Shown here piece by piece: positions 22,020-30,632 of a stretch of 64,000 nt of DNA. The notes under the pieces are model-generated. The model saw nothing but the letters and a program-made list of their open reading frames with translations, did not search any database and had not been told where the DNA came from. Numbering within the stretch: the stretch's first letter is position 1; each line of letters begins with the position of its first letter. The translations under genes and the position numbers were made by a program. Origin of the DNA: Saprospiraceae bacterium (GTDB lineage: Bacteria > Bacteroidota > Bacteroidia > Chitinophagales > Saprospiraceae); NCBI GenBank assembly GCA_016716335.1, contig JADJWN010000010.1, positions 102,627 through 166,626 on the forward strand, written 5' to 3'.

Positions 22020-22274
22020 ATGATTTTAGTTATGGTGGCAGTTGGTTTTGGGCAAGATGCTCAGGCGCAGCAAACCCCGGAAAAAGAGCGGAACGAAATG
22101 AGGATGCACAAAAAGGATAAAAAGAAAAAGGAAAGGTATTGCATCCAAAGGCCGGAATAAGCAGCACAAGGAATACCGCAAAATGAAAAGAATGGCTAAA
22201 GCGGATGGAAAGATCACCAAAGAAGAAAGACGCTTGCTGCGCAGGGAAAGGAGAAAAATGCACAGACCTGAATG
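22020..22274 (+). pseudogene. Small secreted basic protein, frame-broken
   Basis: ATG at 22020 opens a short signal peptide ending QAQ, then a very basic stretch (KKDKKKKER) that stops at 22158. A second frame from about 22138 carries MAKADGKITKEERRLLRR to 22274, reminiscent of TerB-like or EF-hand-like basic proteins. An indel near 22130 would join them. Just upstream, an in-frame TAA replaces a likely Lys codon (ATG TAA AAG TTG), so the start may also be damaged. It is either a decayed gene or an assembly error. Confidence 0.45.
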
Positions 22275-22682
22275 AGGATAAAGAAATGCTTATTGTTTTA
22301 ACCAGAATTATGCATTAGACCTTTGGGATTAGGGTTGAAATGGCAAAAGAATAATCACTTTCTAAAATTAGTCCCGTTAGTCCACCAAGGTTAATGAGGA
22401 AAAGTGATCCGCCTTGGTGGAGGATTATTTTGTAGCCATTTCAGGCCGTAAAGGCTGCCCGTCCGCAGTCTGGGATTTTCAATTTTATAATTCCGGTTAA
22501 ATATTGGTGTTAAGCAAAGTGTTTATTTTAAACATAACCTGAATGAAGCTTTCTGAAGCATATTAATTTTGTTTTGTGGTATGCTGGGAGACAACTGCAT
22601 TATTCAGGTCTGAAAAGGTTAAAATCGTTATAAGTTCCCAAATTGCGAATTTGTTGTATTTTTACTCCATGATTGGAGGTCA
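22275..22682. other. Intergenic with a 9-bp inverted repeat
   Basis: CCACCAAGG (22382-22390) pairs with CCTTGGTGG (22412-22420), a possible weak terminator without a U-tract. CAGGCCGTAAAGGCTG near 22441-22459 resembles the AGGCCTTTCAGGCC repeats at 56 and 59 kb. No gene is seen. Confidence 0.4.
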
Positions 22683-22978
22683 ATGGATAGAATATTTTCT
22701 AAGAGCACTTTACGTGATTTTGGGAAAAATACCCGGACTCTGAACAGTATCTTAAAACCTGGTATGATACTGCGATGAATTCAGACTGGAAAACTCCGAA
22801 TGATGTAAAAAATACATACGTCAATGCAAGCATTCTCAAAAACAGCAGAATAGTTTTCAACATAAAAGGTAATTCATACAGATTAATCGCAAGATTCAAT
22901 TTTGAAAAGAAGTGGATTTTTATCCGCTTTATCGGCACTCATGAAGAATATGATAAAATTGATGCCCATACAGTGTAA
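22683..22978 (+). CDS. higB: HigB-family mRNA interferase toxin (frameshifted)
   Basis: The HigB/RelE-like toxin is expected to cut mRNA on the ribosome. Reading from ATG 22683 gives MDRIFSKSTLRDF, then a shift at T4 22718-22721. Restoring one T gives WEKYPDSEQYLKTWYDTAM, which joins to the in-frame continuation NSDWKTPNDVKNTY... ending KIDAHTV. The joined product of about 99 residues matches the PF09907-type HigB length, including the RIVFNIKGNSYRLI and FIRFIGTHEEYDKI signatures. The gene is followed 19 bases later by higA, the toxin-first order typical of higBA. The break may be an assembly error. Confidence 0.7.
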
Positions 22979-22997
22979 AAAACGAATTTCAAAAAAT

Positions 22998-23366
22998 ATG
23001 AACATCAAACCTATTAAAACAGAATCAGATTACAGAGAATCTTTAAAAAAACTGGACATGTTATTTGATGCACCTGCAGGTACGCCCGAAAGTGATGAAG
23101 CCGATATTTTAGCTCTCATGATTGATGAATATGAAAAAAAATACCATAAAATAGATGCTCCCGATCCCATCGAAGCCATAAAAATCAGGATGGAAGAAAT
23201 GCAACTCAGACAAGTGGATCTGGCAGATGCCATCGGAAGCAAAAGCAGAGTGTCAGAAGTGTTAAACCGAAAAAGGAAATTGACTGTGGAAATGATAAGA
23301 AATCTCACATTACAATTAAATCTTTCGGCTGATATTCTGATCAAAGATTATAAATTATCCAGATAG
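22998..23366 (+). CDS. higA: HigA antitoxin (helix-turn-helix)
   Basis: 122 residues. The start at 22998 is preferred over 22902 because the longer form would overlap higB. An N-terminal helical part (KTESDYRESLKKLDMLFDAP) binds the toxin in related proteins. The C-terminal XRE helix-turn-helix has LRQVDLADAIGSKSRVSEVLNRKR near 70-95. It neutralises the upstream HigB and is expected to repress the higBA promoter. Gene order and spacing support one transcript. Confidence 0.82.
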   Translation: MNIKPIKTESDYRESLKKLDMLFDAPAGTPESDEADILALMIDEYEKKYHKIDAPDPIEAIKIRMEEMQLRQVDLADAIGSKSRVSEVLNRKRKLTVEMIRNLTLQLNLSADILIKDYKLSR

Positions 23367-23438
23367 CCATAAATTTTTCGGAAAAATTATTCCTTTTGGA
23401 TTTATATTGGCAGAATCATTCGGTGTGTTTGTCCATAT

Positions 23439-24260
23439 TCAAAAGATGGTTTTTACATTAACTAAATGAAAATAACATGACTCACGTGCCCCAAATCCCG
23501 CATTCCTCATGGCCACATTCGGTATGGACGAACCGCAAAAATCAAGAATCCTGTTTTGACCAGCATATTTCCGGATGACTTGATCCACCATGGCAAACAT
23601 AATCCTGTGCTCTCTGCCCACCGCATTCACTGCACTTGCCGGCCAATATATCCGGTTTTGAAACAATATCCAGAAACCTGCCCCGGCCATCGTTCCGTCC
23701 ACTGATGCCGACTGAAATATTACTTCGGTGTTTTCTGAGGCAGCTTTCATCAAAGCGTGAAGTGTCTGCTTATGTTTTTTCAAAATAGCGGTATCATCAT
23801 TTTGCCACAGAAAATCATATACCCTGTCTAATTCTCCGGACTCTGTGATCTCTGTTTCAGACCTTCCGGACCTGACTATATTTCTTTTCGTACTTCTGTT
23901 GTAGGCTTTATACAGTACTTCATACGGCTGATGAAGGTTGAGGTACTGATTGGTTCTTTTGCTTAATGCATATCCCTGAATAGTCAGACTTTCTGAGATT
24001 GCCAGGTTGAAGGCTGATTTCAGCAAAAAAGTGGGCAGCGCTTCGATAAACAAACGGATATTGACTGGCTTGGTGCTGTAAGGCCCGCAGTGCTGACAAA
24101 GAAATGGCTGTGTAATGTAGGGGAAAATCCATTTTCTTTTTAAATACACCGGCATCGCAGCTTCATAATCTCCCGATACCAAAGCATGCCAGCCACTGTC
24201 TGTCACTGCATCCAGAAACCAGGACATTCCATACAGCCCGCCATTGGTTGAGGCCAACAC
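23439..24260 (-). CDS. FemAB/GNAT-like acyltransferase family protein
   Basis: At least 273 residues with a GNAT/FemAB-type fold suggested by RSTKRNIVRSGRS and SVDGTMAGAGFWILFQNRIYWPASA. Such proteins transfer an acyl or aminoacyl group, often to cell-envelope precursors; the substrate is unknown. GTG at 24260 is the only normal start, but the family-like sequence RRAIDTERWDNL continues upstream in frame to about 24350 with no ATG, GTG or TTG. The true start may be a rare codon (CTG overlapping the ligase TGA at 24338-24340) or may be hidden by an indel. It lies directly downstream of the acyl-CoA ligase on the same strand. Confidence 0.62.
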   Translation of the reverse strand: MLASTNGGLYGMSWFLDAVTDSGWHALVSGDYEAAMPVYLKRKWIFPYITQPFLCQHCGPYSTKPVNIRLFIEALPTFLLKSAFNLAISESLTIQGYALSKRTNQYLNLHQPYEVLYKAYNRSTKRNIVRSGRSETEITESGELDRVYDFLWQNDDTAILKKHKQTLHALMKAASENTEVIFQSASVDGTMAGAGFWILFQNRIYWPASAVNAVGREHRIMFAMVDQVIRKYAGQNRILDFCGSSIPNVAMRNAGFGARESCYFHLVNVKTIF

Positions 24261-24337
24261 AAGATTGTCCCATCGCTCTGTGTCTATTGCTCTGCGTGGC
24301 AGAAGTCTTAATTCAGCGGATAATGTCTTATCTGTAA

Positions 24338-26164
24338 TCAGGTATTTTCGTAAATTTTGTCAATAACATCAGCAAATTTATCCAGAATTACCCTTCGCTT
24401 GAGCTTCATGGTCGGTGTAAGTTCGGCTTCTGTACCATCATTTCGGGTGGCTTCCCATGTCTGAGGAATGAGGGCAAATTTTTTAATCTGCTCAATATGA
24501 CTGAAGTCTTTATTTACTTCGTCAATTGCCTGCTGATATTTCTCCAGAACTTTGGGATGATGTATGATATCGGATATTGAGGTCCAGGCTATCTGATTTT
24601 CTTCGCACCAGGCTTTGAGGGCATCTACAGCCGGGACAATGACTGCTGACACAAATTTTTTCTGATCACCCACCACCATGGCCTGTTCTATCAGAAAATC
24701 TTCTTTGAGCCGTCCTTCTATCGGAGCCGGTGCCACATATTTACCTCCTGAGGTCTTCAGCAGCTCTTTTTTACGATCCGTGATTTTCAGGTATTTTTTA
24801 TTGTTGGGGCCATCGACAAACATACCTATATCTCCGGTCTTGAAATATCGTTTGCCGTTGAGCTCCTTAAATACCTCTGCCGTCTGCTCCGGTTGTTTGT
24901 AATAACCCTGCATGATATTGGGACCGGATGCCAGAATTTCGCCCTCGCCGGGTCTGTAATCTCCCTCCGAATCATCTATTTTTATATCTACTATATCCAG
25001 AGCTACACCTACTGTACCTATTTTGTTGGAACCGCCGTAATAATGATTAAGCGTGAGTACCGGAGAGGTTTCCGTCAACCCATAACCTTCGGTGATGGTA
25101 ATACCTGCCGCCGAAAACACTCTGGCGATTTTTGCCGGACAGGCTGCTGCACCGGTAGCAATAGCCTTGACATTACCGCCTAATGCTGCCCTCCATTTGC
25201 TGAAAATCAACTTGTCGGCAATTTTTCTTTTCATCGCTTCCAGTCCGGTGTACTGTTTTCCATGCTCAAAATCATCAGTCAGGCTGAGTGCCCAGAAAAA
25301 CAGTTTCTTCTTCAGTCCTGTAAGCATCAGACCTTTGTTGTATATCTTTTCGTACACTTTCTCGAGCAATCTCGGCACGGTAGTAAAATAATGCGGTTTT
25401 ACGCTTGCCAGATCTCCGTTTTCTCCGCCAAGATTGTCTGTGCCGGTGAAATAAATTTCAGTACCAATCGAAGTATATACATACAGCACTGCTCTTTCAA
25501 AAATATGACACAAGGGCAGGAAACTCAGGGTTCTTTCACCCCGCTTGACCGGCAAGAGACCCGAACAGCTTTCTACTACGCTAATGATATTGGCATGGGT
25601 CAGCATGACTCCTTTGGGATTACCTGTGGTGCCGGAGGTGTAGATGATGGTAGCCAGGTCATCGGTCTTGATGGATTCGCTGAAGGTATGTACCCTCTCG
25701 AGGTGTTTATCATTCAAAAAATCCTCCCAATAAGGTCTTCCACCCTGCCGGTCAAAGCAGATGATTTCCTTCAGGCTTGACACCTTGGCCTGTGCCTGCG
25801 ATACCTTGTCATAAAGGTCTCCCATTCCTACAAAACATACCTTTACCTCCGCCTCATTCATGATGTATTCATACTCTCTCGGACTTATGGTAGGGTACAT
25901 GGGTATGCCGATCGCCCCGATATACTGTATGGCCAGATCCGCAATCACCCACTCAGGCCGGTTTTTATACACCACTATTCCCACCTTGTCACCGGGACCC
26001 ACGCCTGTCTCAAGCAGACCGGAAGACAGTTTGTGCGCCAGCTCAATGACTTCAGCAGTACTGTAAAATTTCCATTCTCCATCCACTCTGGAGCCTACAA
26101 ATTTGTCCAACGGACCTTCATCAAACTGTTTTGAAATATAGTCAAATAACCTTAATATTTTCAT
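24338..26164 (-). CDS. Long-chain fatty-acid--CoA ligase (AMP-binding)
   Basis: 608 residues, of usual length for the long-chain ligase family. It activates fatty acids to acyl-AMP and then acyl-CoA. The AMP-binding signature IIYTSGTTGNPKGVMLTH lies near 174-191, GYGLTETSPVL follows in the middle, and the C-terminal catalytic part has KTGDIG and KITDRKKELLKTSGGKYVAP. The ATG at 26164 gives a good N-terminus. It overlaps or abuts the acyltransferase-like gene downstream, which suggests a two-gene operon. Confidence 0.9.
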   Translation of the reverse strand: MKILRLFDYISKQFDEGPLDKFVGSRVDGEWKFYSTAEVIELAHKLSSGLLETGVGPGDKVGIVVYKNRPEWVIADLAIQYIGAIGIPMYPTISPREYEYIMNEAEVKVCFVGMGDLYDKVSQAQAKVSSLKEIICFDRQGGRPYWEDFLNDKHLERVHTFSESIKTDDLATIIYTSGTTGNPKGVMLTHANIISVVESCSGLLPVKRGERTLSFLPLCHIFERAVLYVYTSIGTEIYFTGTDNLGGENGDLASVKPHYFTTVPRLLEKVYEKIYNKGLMLTGLKKKLFFWALSLTDDFEHGKQYTGLEAMKRKIADKLIFSKWRAALGGNVKAIATGAAACPAKIARVFSAAGITITEGYGLTETSPVLTLNHYYGGSNKIGTVGVALDIVDIKIDDSEGDYRPGEGEILASGPNIMQGYYKQPEQTAEVFKELNGKRYFKTGDIGMFVDGPNNKKYLKITDRKKELLKTSGGKYVAPAPIEGRLKEDFLIEQAMVVGDQKKFVSAVIVPAVDALKAWCEENQIAWTSISDIIHHPKVLEKYQQAIDEVNKDFSHIEQIKKFALIPQTWEATRNDGTEAELTPTMKLKRRVILDKFADVIDKIYENT

Positions 26165-26291
26165 GGCTTCAATGATTTGGTTTTTTTAATGGTTGAAAAT
26201 GAAAGAAACAAAAATATTATTTTACGGTTGGCAAAACAAACATTTTGTGGATAATAAGTTAATATCCCGTCATGCAGTAAGAGAAAATCTT

Positions 26292-26299
26292 TATTTTTG
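26292..26299 (+). promoter_or_regulatory. -7 box candidate before tRNA-Pro
   Basis: TATTTTTG followed by C fits TAnnTTTG and lies 10 bases before the tRNA 5' end. No TTTG is seen at the usual 19-base distance upstream, so this is a half-match. Confidence 0.4.
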
Positions 26300-26308
26300 C
26301 GCCTTCTT

Positions 26309-26381
26309 CGGGGTGTAGCGCAGTTGGTAGCGTGCTACGTTCGGGACGTAGAGGTCGCTGGTTCGAGTCCAGTCACCCCGA
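26309..26381 (+). tRNA. tRNA-Pro (anticodon CGG)
   Basis: The acceptor arm CGGGGTG pairs with CACCCCG, the anticodon stem CTACG/CGTAG encloses TTCGGGA with anticodon CGG, and the T arm carries GGTTCGAGTCC. The C1-G72 pair is typical of proline tRNAs. CCA is not encoded. Confidence 0.95.
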
Positions 26382-26450
26382 CATTGATACTCTCTCCTGT
26401 GCCAAACCATTAGCTTTAAAGCCTGTTTTATCCAAAAAATTCACCGACCA

Positions 26451-26822
26451 ATGCATCTTACCCCGGATAACAAACTGAAGCGGTTGATTGTAATCGGAGA
26501 TAAGGTACTGATCAAACCCTCCAAACCCATAGAAAAAACCGCCAGCGGACTTTACCTCCCGCCCGGTGTACATGAAAAGGAAAAAGTGCAGCAGGGATAT
26601 GTGGTAAAAACCGGTCCCGGGTACGCTATACCCATGCCTTTGGAAGAGGACAACTGGAAGCCGGAAGAAGAACGCATAAAATACCTGCCTCTTCAGGCCA
26701 GAGAGGGCGATCTGGCGATATTTCTTGTAAGTAATGCCACCGAGGTGATGTATGACAATGAAAAATATTTTATAGTACCCCAGCATGCTATCCTGATGCT
26801 GGAAAGAGAAGAAGATCTGTGA
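26451..26822 (+). CDS. GroES-like co-chaperone family protein
   Basis: 123 residues, longer than classic GroES (about 95). VIGDKVLIKPSKPIEKTASGLYLPPGVHEKEKVQQGYVVKTGPG matches the GroES beta-barrel with its mobile-loop position. The C-terminal part has an insertion (LEEDNWKPEEERIKYLP) before the final DLAIFLVSNATEVMYDNEKYFIV. Bacteroidota carry such an extra GroES-like gene apart from groESL; no groEL is adjacent here. It may be a divergent co-chaperonin or a barrel-fold protein with another role. Confidence 0.8.
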   Translation: MHLTPDNKLKRLIVIGDKVLIKPSKPIEKTASGLYLPPGVHEKEKVQQGYVVKTGPGYAIPMPLEEDNWKPEEERIKYLPLQAREGDLAIFLVSNATEVMYDNEKYFIVPQHAILMLEREEDL

Positions 26823-26868
26823 TCCCGCAACTTTGCTGATGAACTTTCCACCCATTGACAGAAAAGCG

Positions 26869-27597
26869 ATGACTCCTGCTGTACGTATATTGAATATCTG
26901 TATCCTCCTGCTGTGCATTGGAAAATTGCAGGCTCAATCCTTTGATTTAGGCACATGGAACATTCTCAATTACAGATATAAAATCGATGATAAGTGGAGT
27001 GCATTTGGCGAGGCACAGATCAGATCCCTGCTGTTTTACAGGCATTTTCACTATTATGAATACAAAGCCGGCATCAACTATCATGCACGTCCTGACCTCA
27101 TACTGTCTCTTGCTGCCGGAGATTATGATACCTATGCCGAAGGAGGCAGTTTTGTAGTACCCAAAAACAACGATGAATTCAGATTATGGCCACAGATTCT
27201 GATTTTACACAAGGTCGGAAAAGTGAGATTTGAACACCGTTACAGAGCTGAGATGAGATTTACGGACTTCGGATACAGAAACAGATTCAGATACAGGCTC
27301 GGTGTACAATTCCCGTTAGTAAAAAAAGAGGACGGAGATCCACTGATCAAAATGATGATTGCCAATGAAATTTTCTTTACCGATAAAGAACCCTATTTTG
27401 AAAGAAACAGAATCATGCTGGGGTTCAACTTAGAGGTTACAGAAAGACTGACCCTGCTATTGGGATATCTGCATCAGTTTGATTACAGGATCAATGACGA
27501 AACCGGAAGAGATTTTCTGCAGACAGGTGTATATATCGAGGGGTGGTCACAGAAAAGCACCAATAATAAATCCAATCAATCCTTTAAGGATGATTGA
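26869..27597 (+). CDS. DUF2490 family outer-membrane beta-barrel protein
   Basis: About 242 residues. I preferred the ATG at 26869 over 26833 because it gives a clean signal peptide ending LQAQ. The body is rich in alternating strands with aromatic residues (FEHRYRAEMRF..., RFRYRLGVQFPLV, GYLHQFDYRI), which matches the DUF2490 barrel family of Bacteroidota; its function is unknown. It follows the GroES-like gene by 46 bases and precedes aroA, so co-transcription is possible. Confidence 0.72.
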   Translation: MTPAVRILNICILLLCIGKLQAQSFDLGTWNILNYRYKIDDKWSAFGEAQIRSLLFYRHFHYYEYKAGINYHARPDLILSLAAGDYDTYAEGGSFVVPKNNDEFRLWPQILILHKVGKVRFEHRYRAEMRFTDFGYRNRFRYRLGVQFPLVKKEDGDPLIKMMIANEIFFTDKEPYFERNRIMLGFNLEVTERLTLLLGYLHQFDYRINDETGRDFLQTGVYIEGWSQKSTNNKSNQSFKDD

Positions 27598-27691
27598 ATT
27601 TTCTTTCAGCAATGATTCGCATAAAGCGCCAGTCAGATAGGAATTATACTCCCAAAAGTCAAATTTTAAATGCCCAAATGTCATCAGGCCA

Positions 27692-28978
27692 ATGAGTTCA
27701 GAAAAACAAAGGTCCATTATCCATGTAGATGCTGCAGAATTGCCGGAAGTCAACGGTACCATCATACTGCAGGGTTCAAAAAGTATATCCAACAGAGTCC
27801 TTATAATCCGGGCTCTGAGCCAAAACTCATTCGATATACACCATCTCTCCTCGAGTGATGATACCGTCATTCTGAACAAACTTTTAAGCTCAAAGGATGA
27901 AATTCTGGATGCGCATCACGCAGGTACCACTTTTCGCTTTCTTACCGCTTTTGCAGCTCTCACCGGACGGGAAGCCATACTCACAGGCTCTGAGCGCATG
28001 CAGCAAAGACCCGTAGGGCCATTGGTAGAAAGTCTAAGACAGCTCGGCTGCAGGATAGAATATCTCGGTAATGAGGGTAATCCGCCATTGAAGATAAATG
28101 CACATTCAGGTCTGAAGAGTCGCACGGTGAAGATTTCGGCAGAAATCAGTTCTCAGTTTATTTCCGCCCTGTTGCTGACAGCACCCGTACTGCCTGAAGG
28201 ACTGGAAATACACCTGGAAGGATCTATTGTGTCTCTGCCATACATACGCATGACGCTCAAAATCATGGAATACTTCGGAGTGGAACATATATGGGAAGAC
28301 CATGTAATCCGTATAGCACACCAGGAGTATAAGGCCCGGGATTTTGTCGTAGAGCCGGATTGGTCTTCCGCATCCTATTATTATGCGGTGGCAGCATTAT
28401 CACAGAAAGCAGGAATATTCCTTCCGGGGTTGAAAAAAGACAGTGTGCAGGGTGATGCTGCCATAGCAGAGATAGCCGCCGCTTTCGGTGTCAGGACAGA
28501 GTTTACCGCTGAGGGTGTACATATCAGCAAAACAGGTGATGACAAAACAGGACAATGGTTTGAATACAATTTTATCGAACAACCCGATCTAGTACAAAGC
28601 ATCGCTGTCATGGCGGCAGGATTGGGAACTACCTGTACCTACACCGGGCTGTCCACACTAAAGATCAAAGAAACCGACAGAATCGCTGCCTTGCAGAAAG
28701 AATTGCAACACTTTGGTGTACATCTCAATCTGATGCCGGCAAGATTTTCTAAGAGAAGTAGCATAGAATACTATCTGCAGGAGGGTAAAGCCTCAAAACC
28801 GGATACTCCTGTTTGCATTTCCACCTACAATGATCACCGGATGGCTATGGCATTTGCACCTTTGGCCTTGAAATTTCCTCTTTGTATTGAAGATCCGGAT
28901 GTGGTAAGCAAGTCCTATCCTGAGTTCTGGCAGGATATCCGAAGCCTCGGTTTCAGACTTTCAGAGGCAGAAATTTAA
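27692..28978 (+). CDS. aroA: 3-phosphoshikimate 1-carboxyvinyltransferase (EPSP synthase)
   Basis: 428 residues, the expected length. It joins phosphoenolpyruvate to shikimate 3-phosphate in the aromatic amino acid pathway. GSKSISNRVLIIRAL at 28-42 is the shikimate-phosphate-binding loop. HHAGTTFRFLTAFAAL replaces the classical NAGTAMRPL form, and DWSSASYY and STYNDHRMAMAFAPLAL follow. It sits after a DUF2490 gene and before a short gap of about 130 bases. Confidence 0.93.
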   Translation: MSSEKQRSIIHVDAAELPEVNGTIILQGSKSISNRVLIIRALSQNSFDIHHLSSSDDTVILNKLLSSKDEILDAHHAGTTFRFLTAFAALTGREAILTGSERMQQRPVGPLVESLRQLGCRIEYLGNEGNPPLKINAHSGLKSRTVKISAEISSQFISALLLTAPVLPEGLEIHLEGSIVSLPYIRMTLKIMEYFGVEHIWEDHVIRIAHQEYKARDFVVEPDWSSASYYYAVAALSQKAGIFLPGLKKDSVQGDAAIAEIAAAFGVRTEFTAEGVHISKTGDDKTGQWFEYNFIEQPDLVQSIAVMAAGLGTTCTYTGLSTLKIKETDRIAALQKELQHFGVHLNLMPARFSKRSSIEYYLQEGKASKPDTPVCISTYNDHRMAMAFAPLALKFPLCIEDPDVVSKSYPEFWQDIRSLGFRLSEAEI

Positions 28979-29107
28979 GGGCCCATTTCAGACAATGTAT
29001 TATAAAAAAATCTAATTTGTTGACCAAAATACCGGGCTGTGTCCGATATTTTTATAATTTTGGGAAAGATTTTGTAAATGTTGTGACTCAACTGATTGCT
29101 TTAAGAT

Positions 29108-30157
29108 ATGTATGATATCATTCTGGCTTTTATTACTTCCTTTGCCCTGACATATCTGGCCATACCTTCTATCATACATGTAGCTATCAAAAAAAACCTG
29201 ATGGATGAGCCCGACGAAAGGCGCTCACACAAAGTTAGTACACCTTCACTGGGAGGTATAGGCATCTTTGCAGGGATGCTTTTTTCTATCATCATGTGGA
29301 CACCTTTCGAATATTTTGGTGACCTGCAGTATATCCTTTGTGCATTTATCATCATATTTCTGATTGGCGCAAAGGATGACATTGATCCGATATCGCCTTC
29401 CAAAAAGTTCATGGGCCAGCTGTTTGCCGCCGGAATTCTGGTCTTCAGGGCAAATATCCGATTGACCAGTCTTTATGGATTTTTCGGATTGTATGAAATT
29501 CCATATATAGTCAGTATTGCACTTTCAATATTTACCATTCTGGTTATCATCAATTCTTTCAATCTGATTGATGGGATCAACGGGCTTTCCGGGAGTATAG
29601 GTCTGCTGATTTCCACAGTTTTGGGCACCTGGTTTTATTTTGTGGACAGCATCGAACTATCCATTGTGGCCTTTGCCCTGGCAGGAGCCCTGGTTGCTTT
29701 TCTCAAGTACAATATATCGCCGGCTCGGATATTTATGGGAGATACCGGCTCCCTTTTGCTCGGATTGGTTTGTTCCATACTTGCCATAAAATTTATAGAG
29801 CTGCACAATGAATTGAGCCTTTCTCCTTATACCTTTCAGTCAGCTCCCGCTGTGGCTATCGCCATTTTGATTCTTCCGTTATTCGATACGCTCCGGGTTT
29901 TTATACTCAGGCTAATGCAGGGCAAATCTCCCTTTCATCCCGACCGTAAACATATCCATCACGTGCTGATTGACCTCGGTTTGAGTCACATGCAGGCCAC
30001 AGGCTTATTGCTGATGGTAAATCTGCTGTTTATCATCCTTGCCGTACAATTGCAACACATCGGCAATTTACTGTTGCTGATTACCGTTCTGGCTATTGCA
30101 TTTATTTTATCATTGATTGCCGGCAGGATGGCCGAACTTAAAAAGCATAAGGCATGA
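29108..30157 (+). CDS. WecA/TagO-type undecaprenyl-phosphate sugar-1-phosphate transferase
   Basis: 349 residues with about 10-11 membrane segments. It starts lipid-linked polysaccharide by moving a sugar-1-phosphate (commonly GlcNAc-1-P) to undecaprenyl phosphate. Family motifs are IGAKDDIDPIS (metal-binding Asp pair, near 75-85), NSFNLIDGINGLSG near 150 and FMGDTGSLLLG near 205, with HPDRKHIHHVL in the last cytosolic loop. Its stop overlaps the crcB start (ATGA), indicating translational coupling. Confidence 0.88.
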   Translation: MYDIILAFITSFALTYLAIPSIIHVAIKKNLMDEPDERRSHKVSTPSLGGIGIFAGMLFSIIMWTPFEYFGDLQYILCAFIIIFLIGAKDDIDPISPSKKFMGQLFAAGILVFRANIRLTSLYGFFGLYEIPYIVSIALSIFTILVIINSFNLIDGINGLSGSIGLLISTVLGTWFYFVDSIELSIVAFALAGALVAFLKYNISPARIFMGDTGSLLLGLVCSILAIKFIELHNELSLSPYTFQSAPAVAIAILILPLFDTLRVFILRLMQGKSPFHPDRKHIHHVLIDLGLSHMQATGLLLMVNLLFIILAVQLQHIGNLLLLITVLAIAFILSLIAGRMAELKKHKA

Positions 30158-30525
30158 TTCAATGGGTTTTTGTATTTATAGGCGGCGGACTGGGAAGCAT
30201 GGCGAGATTTGCCTGTACCAAATATATTGATACCTTAAAAATCGGTACAAGTACCATACCTCTCCCCACACTCATTGCCAATATTCTGAGTTGTTTTATA
30301 CTTGGCATACTCATCAATAAATATGTCCATAGCGGAGTGAGCCCGGATATGCGTTTATTACTTGCCACAGGTTTTTGCGGAGGTTTCAGCACCTTCAGTA
30401 CACTCAGTCTGGAAATGTTTAATATGATAGAAAGAGGGCAGCCCGGACTTGCTTTCAGTTATATAGCCATAAGTACATTACTGGGATTAGCTGCATTATT
30501 TACGGGGTACAAAATCGGGTTTTAA
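30154..30525 (+). CDS. crcB: Fluoride exporter CrcB/FluC
   Basis: 123 residues, four membrane segments and the expected family length. It exports fluoride as a dual-topology dimer. GGLGSMARF and GFCGGFSTFSTLSLE, the pore-lining phenylalanine-containing signature, are present. The start overlaps the preceding stop by four bases. No fluoride riboswitch was recognised because the upstream sequence is coding. Confidence 0.93.
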   Translation: MIQWVFVFIGGGLGSMARFACTKYIDTLKIGTSTIPLPTLIANILSCFILGILINKYVHSGVSPDMRLLLATGFCGGFSTFSTLSLEMFNMIERGQPGLAFSYIAISTLLGLAALFTGYKIGF

Positions 30526-30632
30526 AAATCAAGTAAAAGCATCTATCATTTTCTTTATTTCGCCCAAAATACAGAGGTCAAGTCTTATTTTTCCTGAAAA
30601 ATAATTCAAGGTGCGATATACTATATTTTGAT

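Noticed and set aside
22382..22420. CCACCAAGG/CCTTGGTGG as a terminator
   Set aside because: The stem is short, the loop is 21 bases and there is no U-tract.
30100..30160. Fluoride riboswitch before crcB
   Set aside because: The upstream bases are the coding end of the WecA-like gene; no GGNNAUGG-type aptamer pattern was found.
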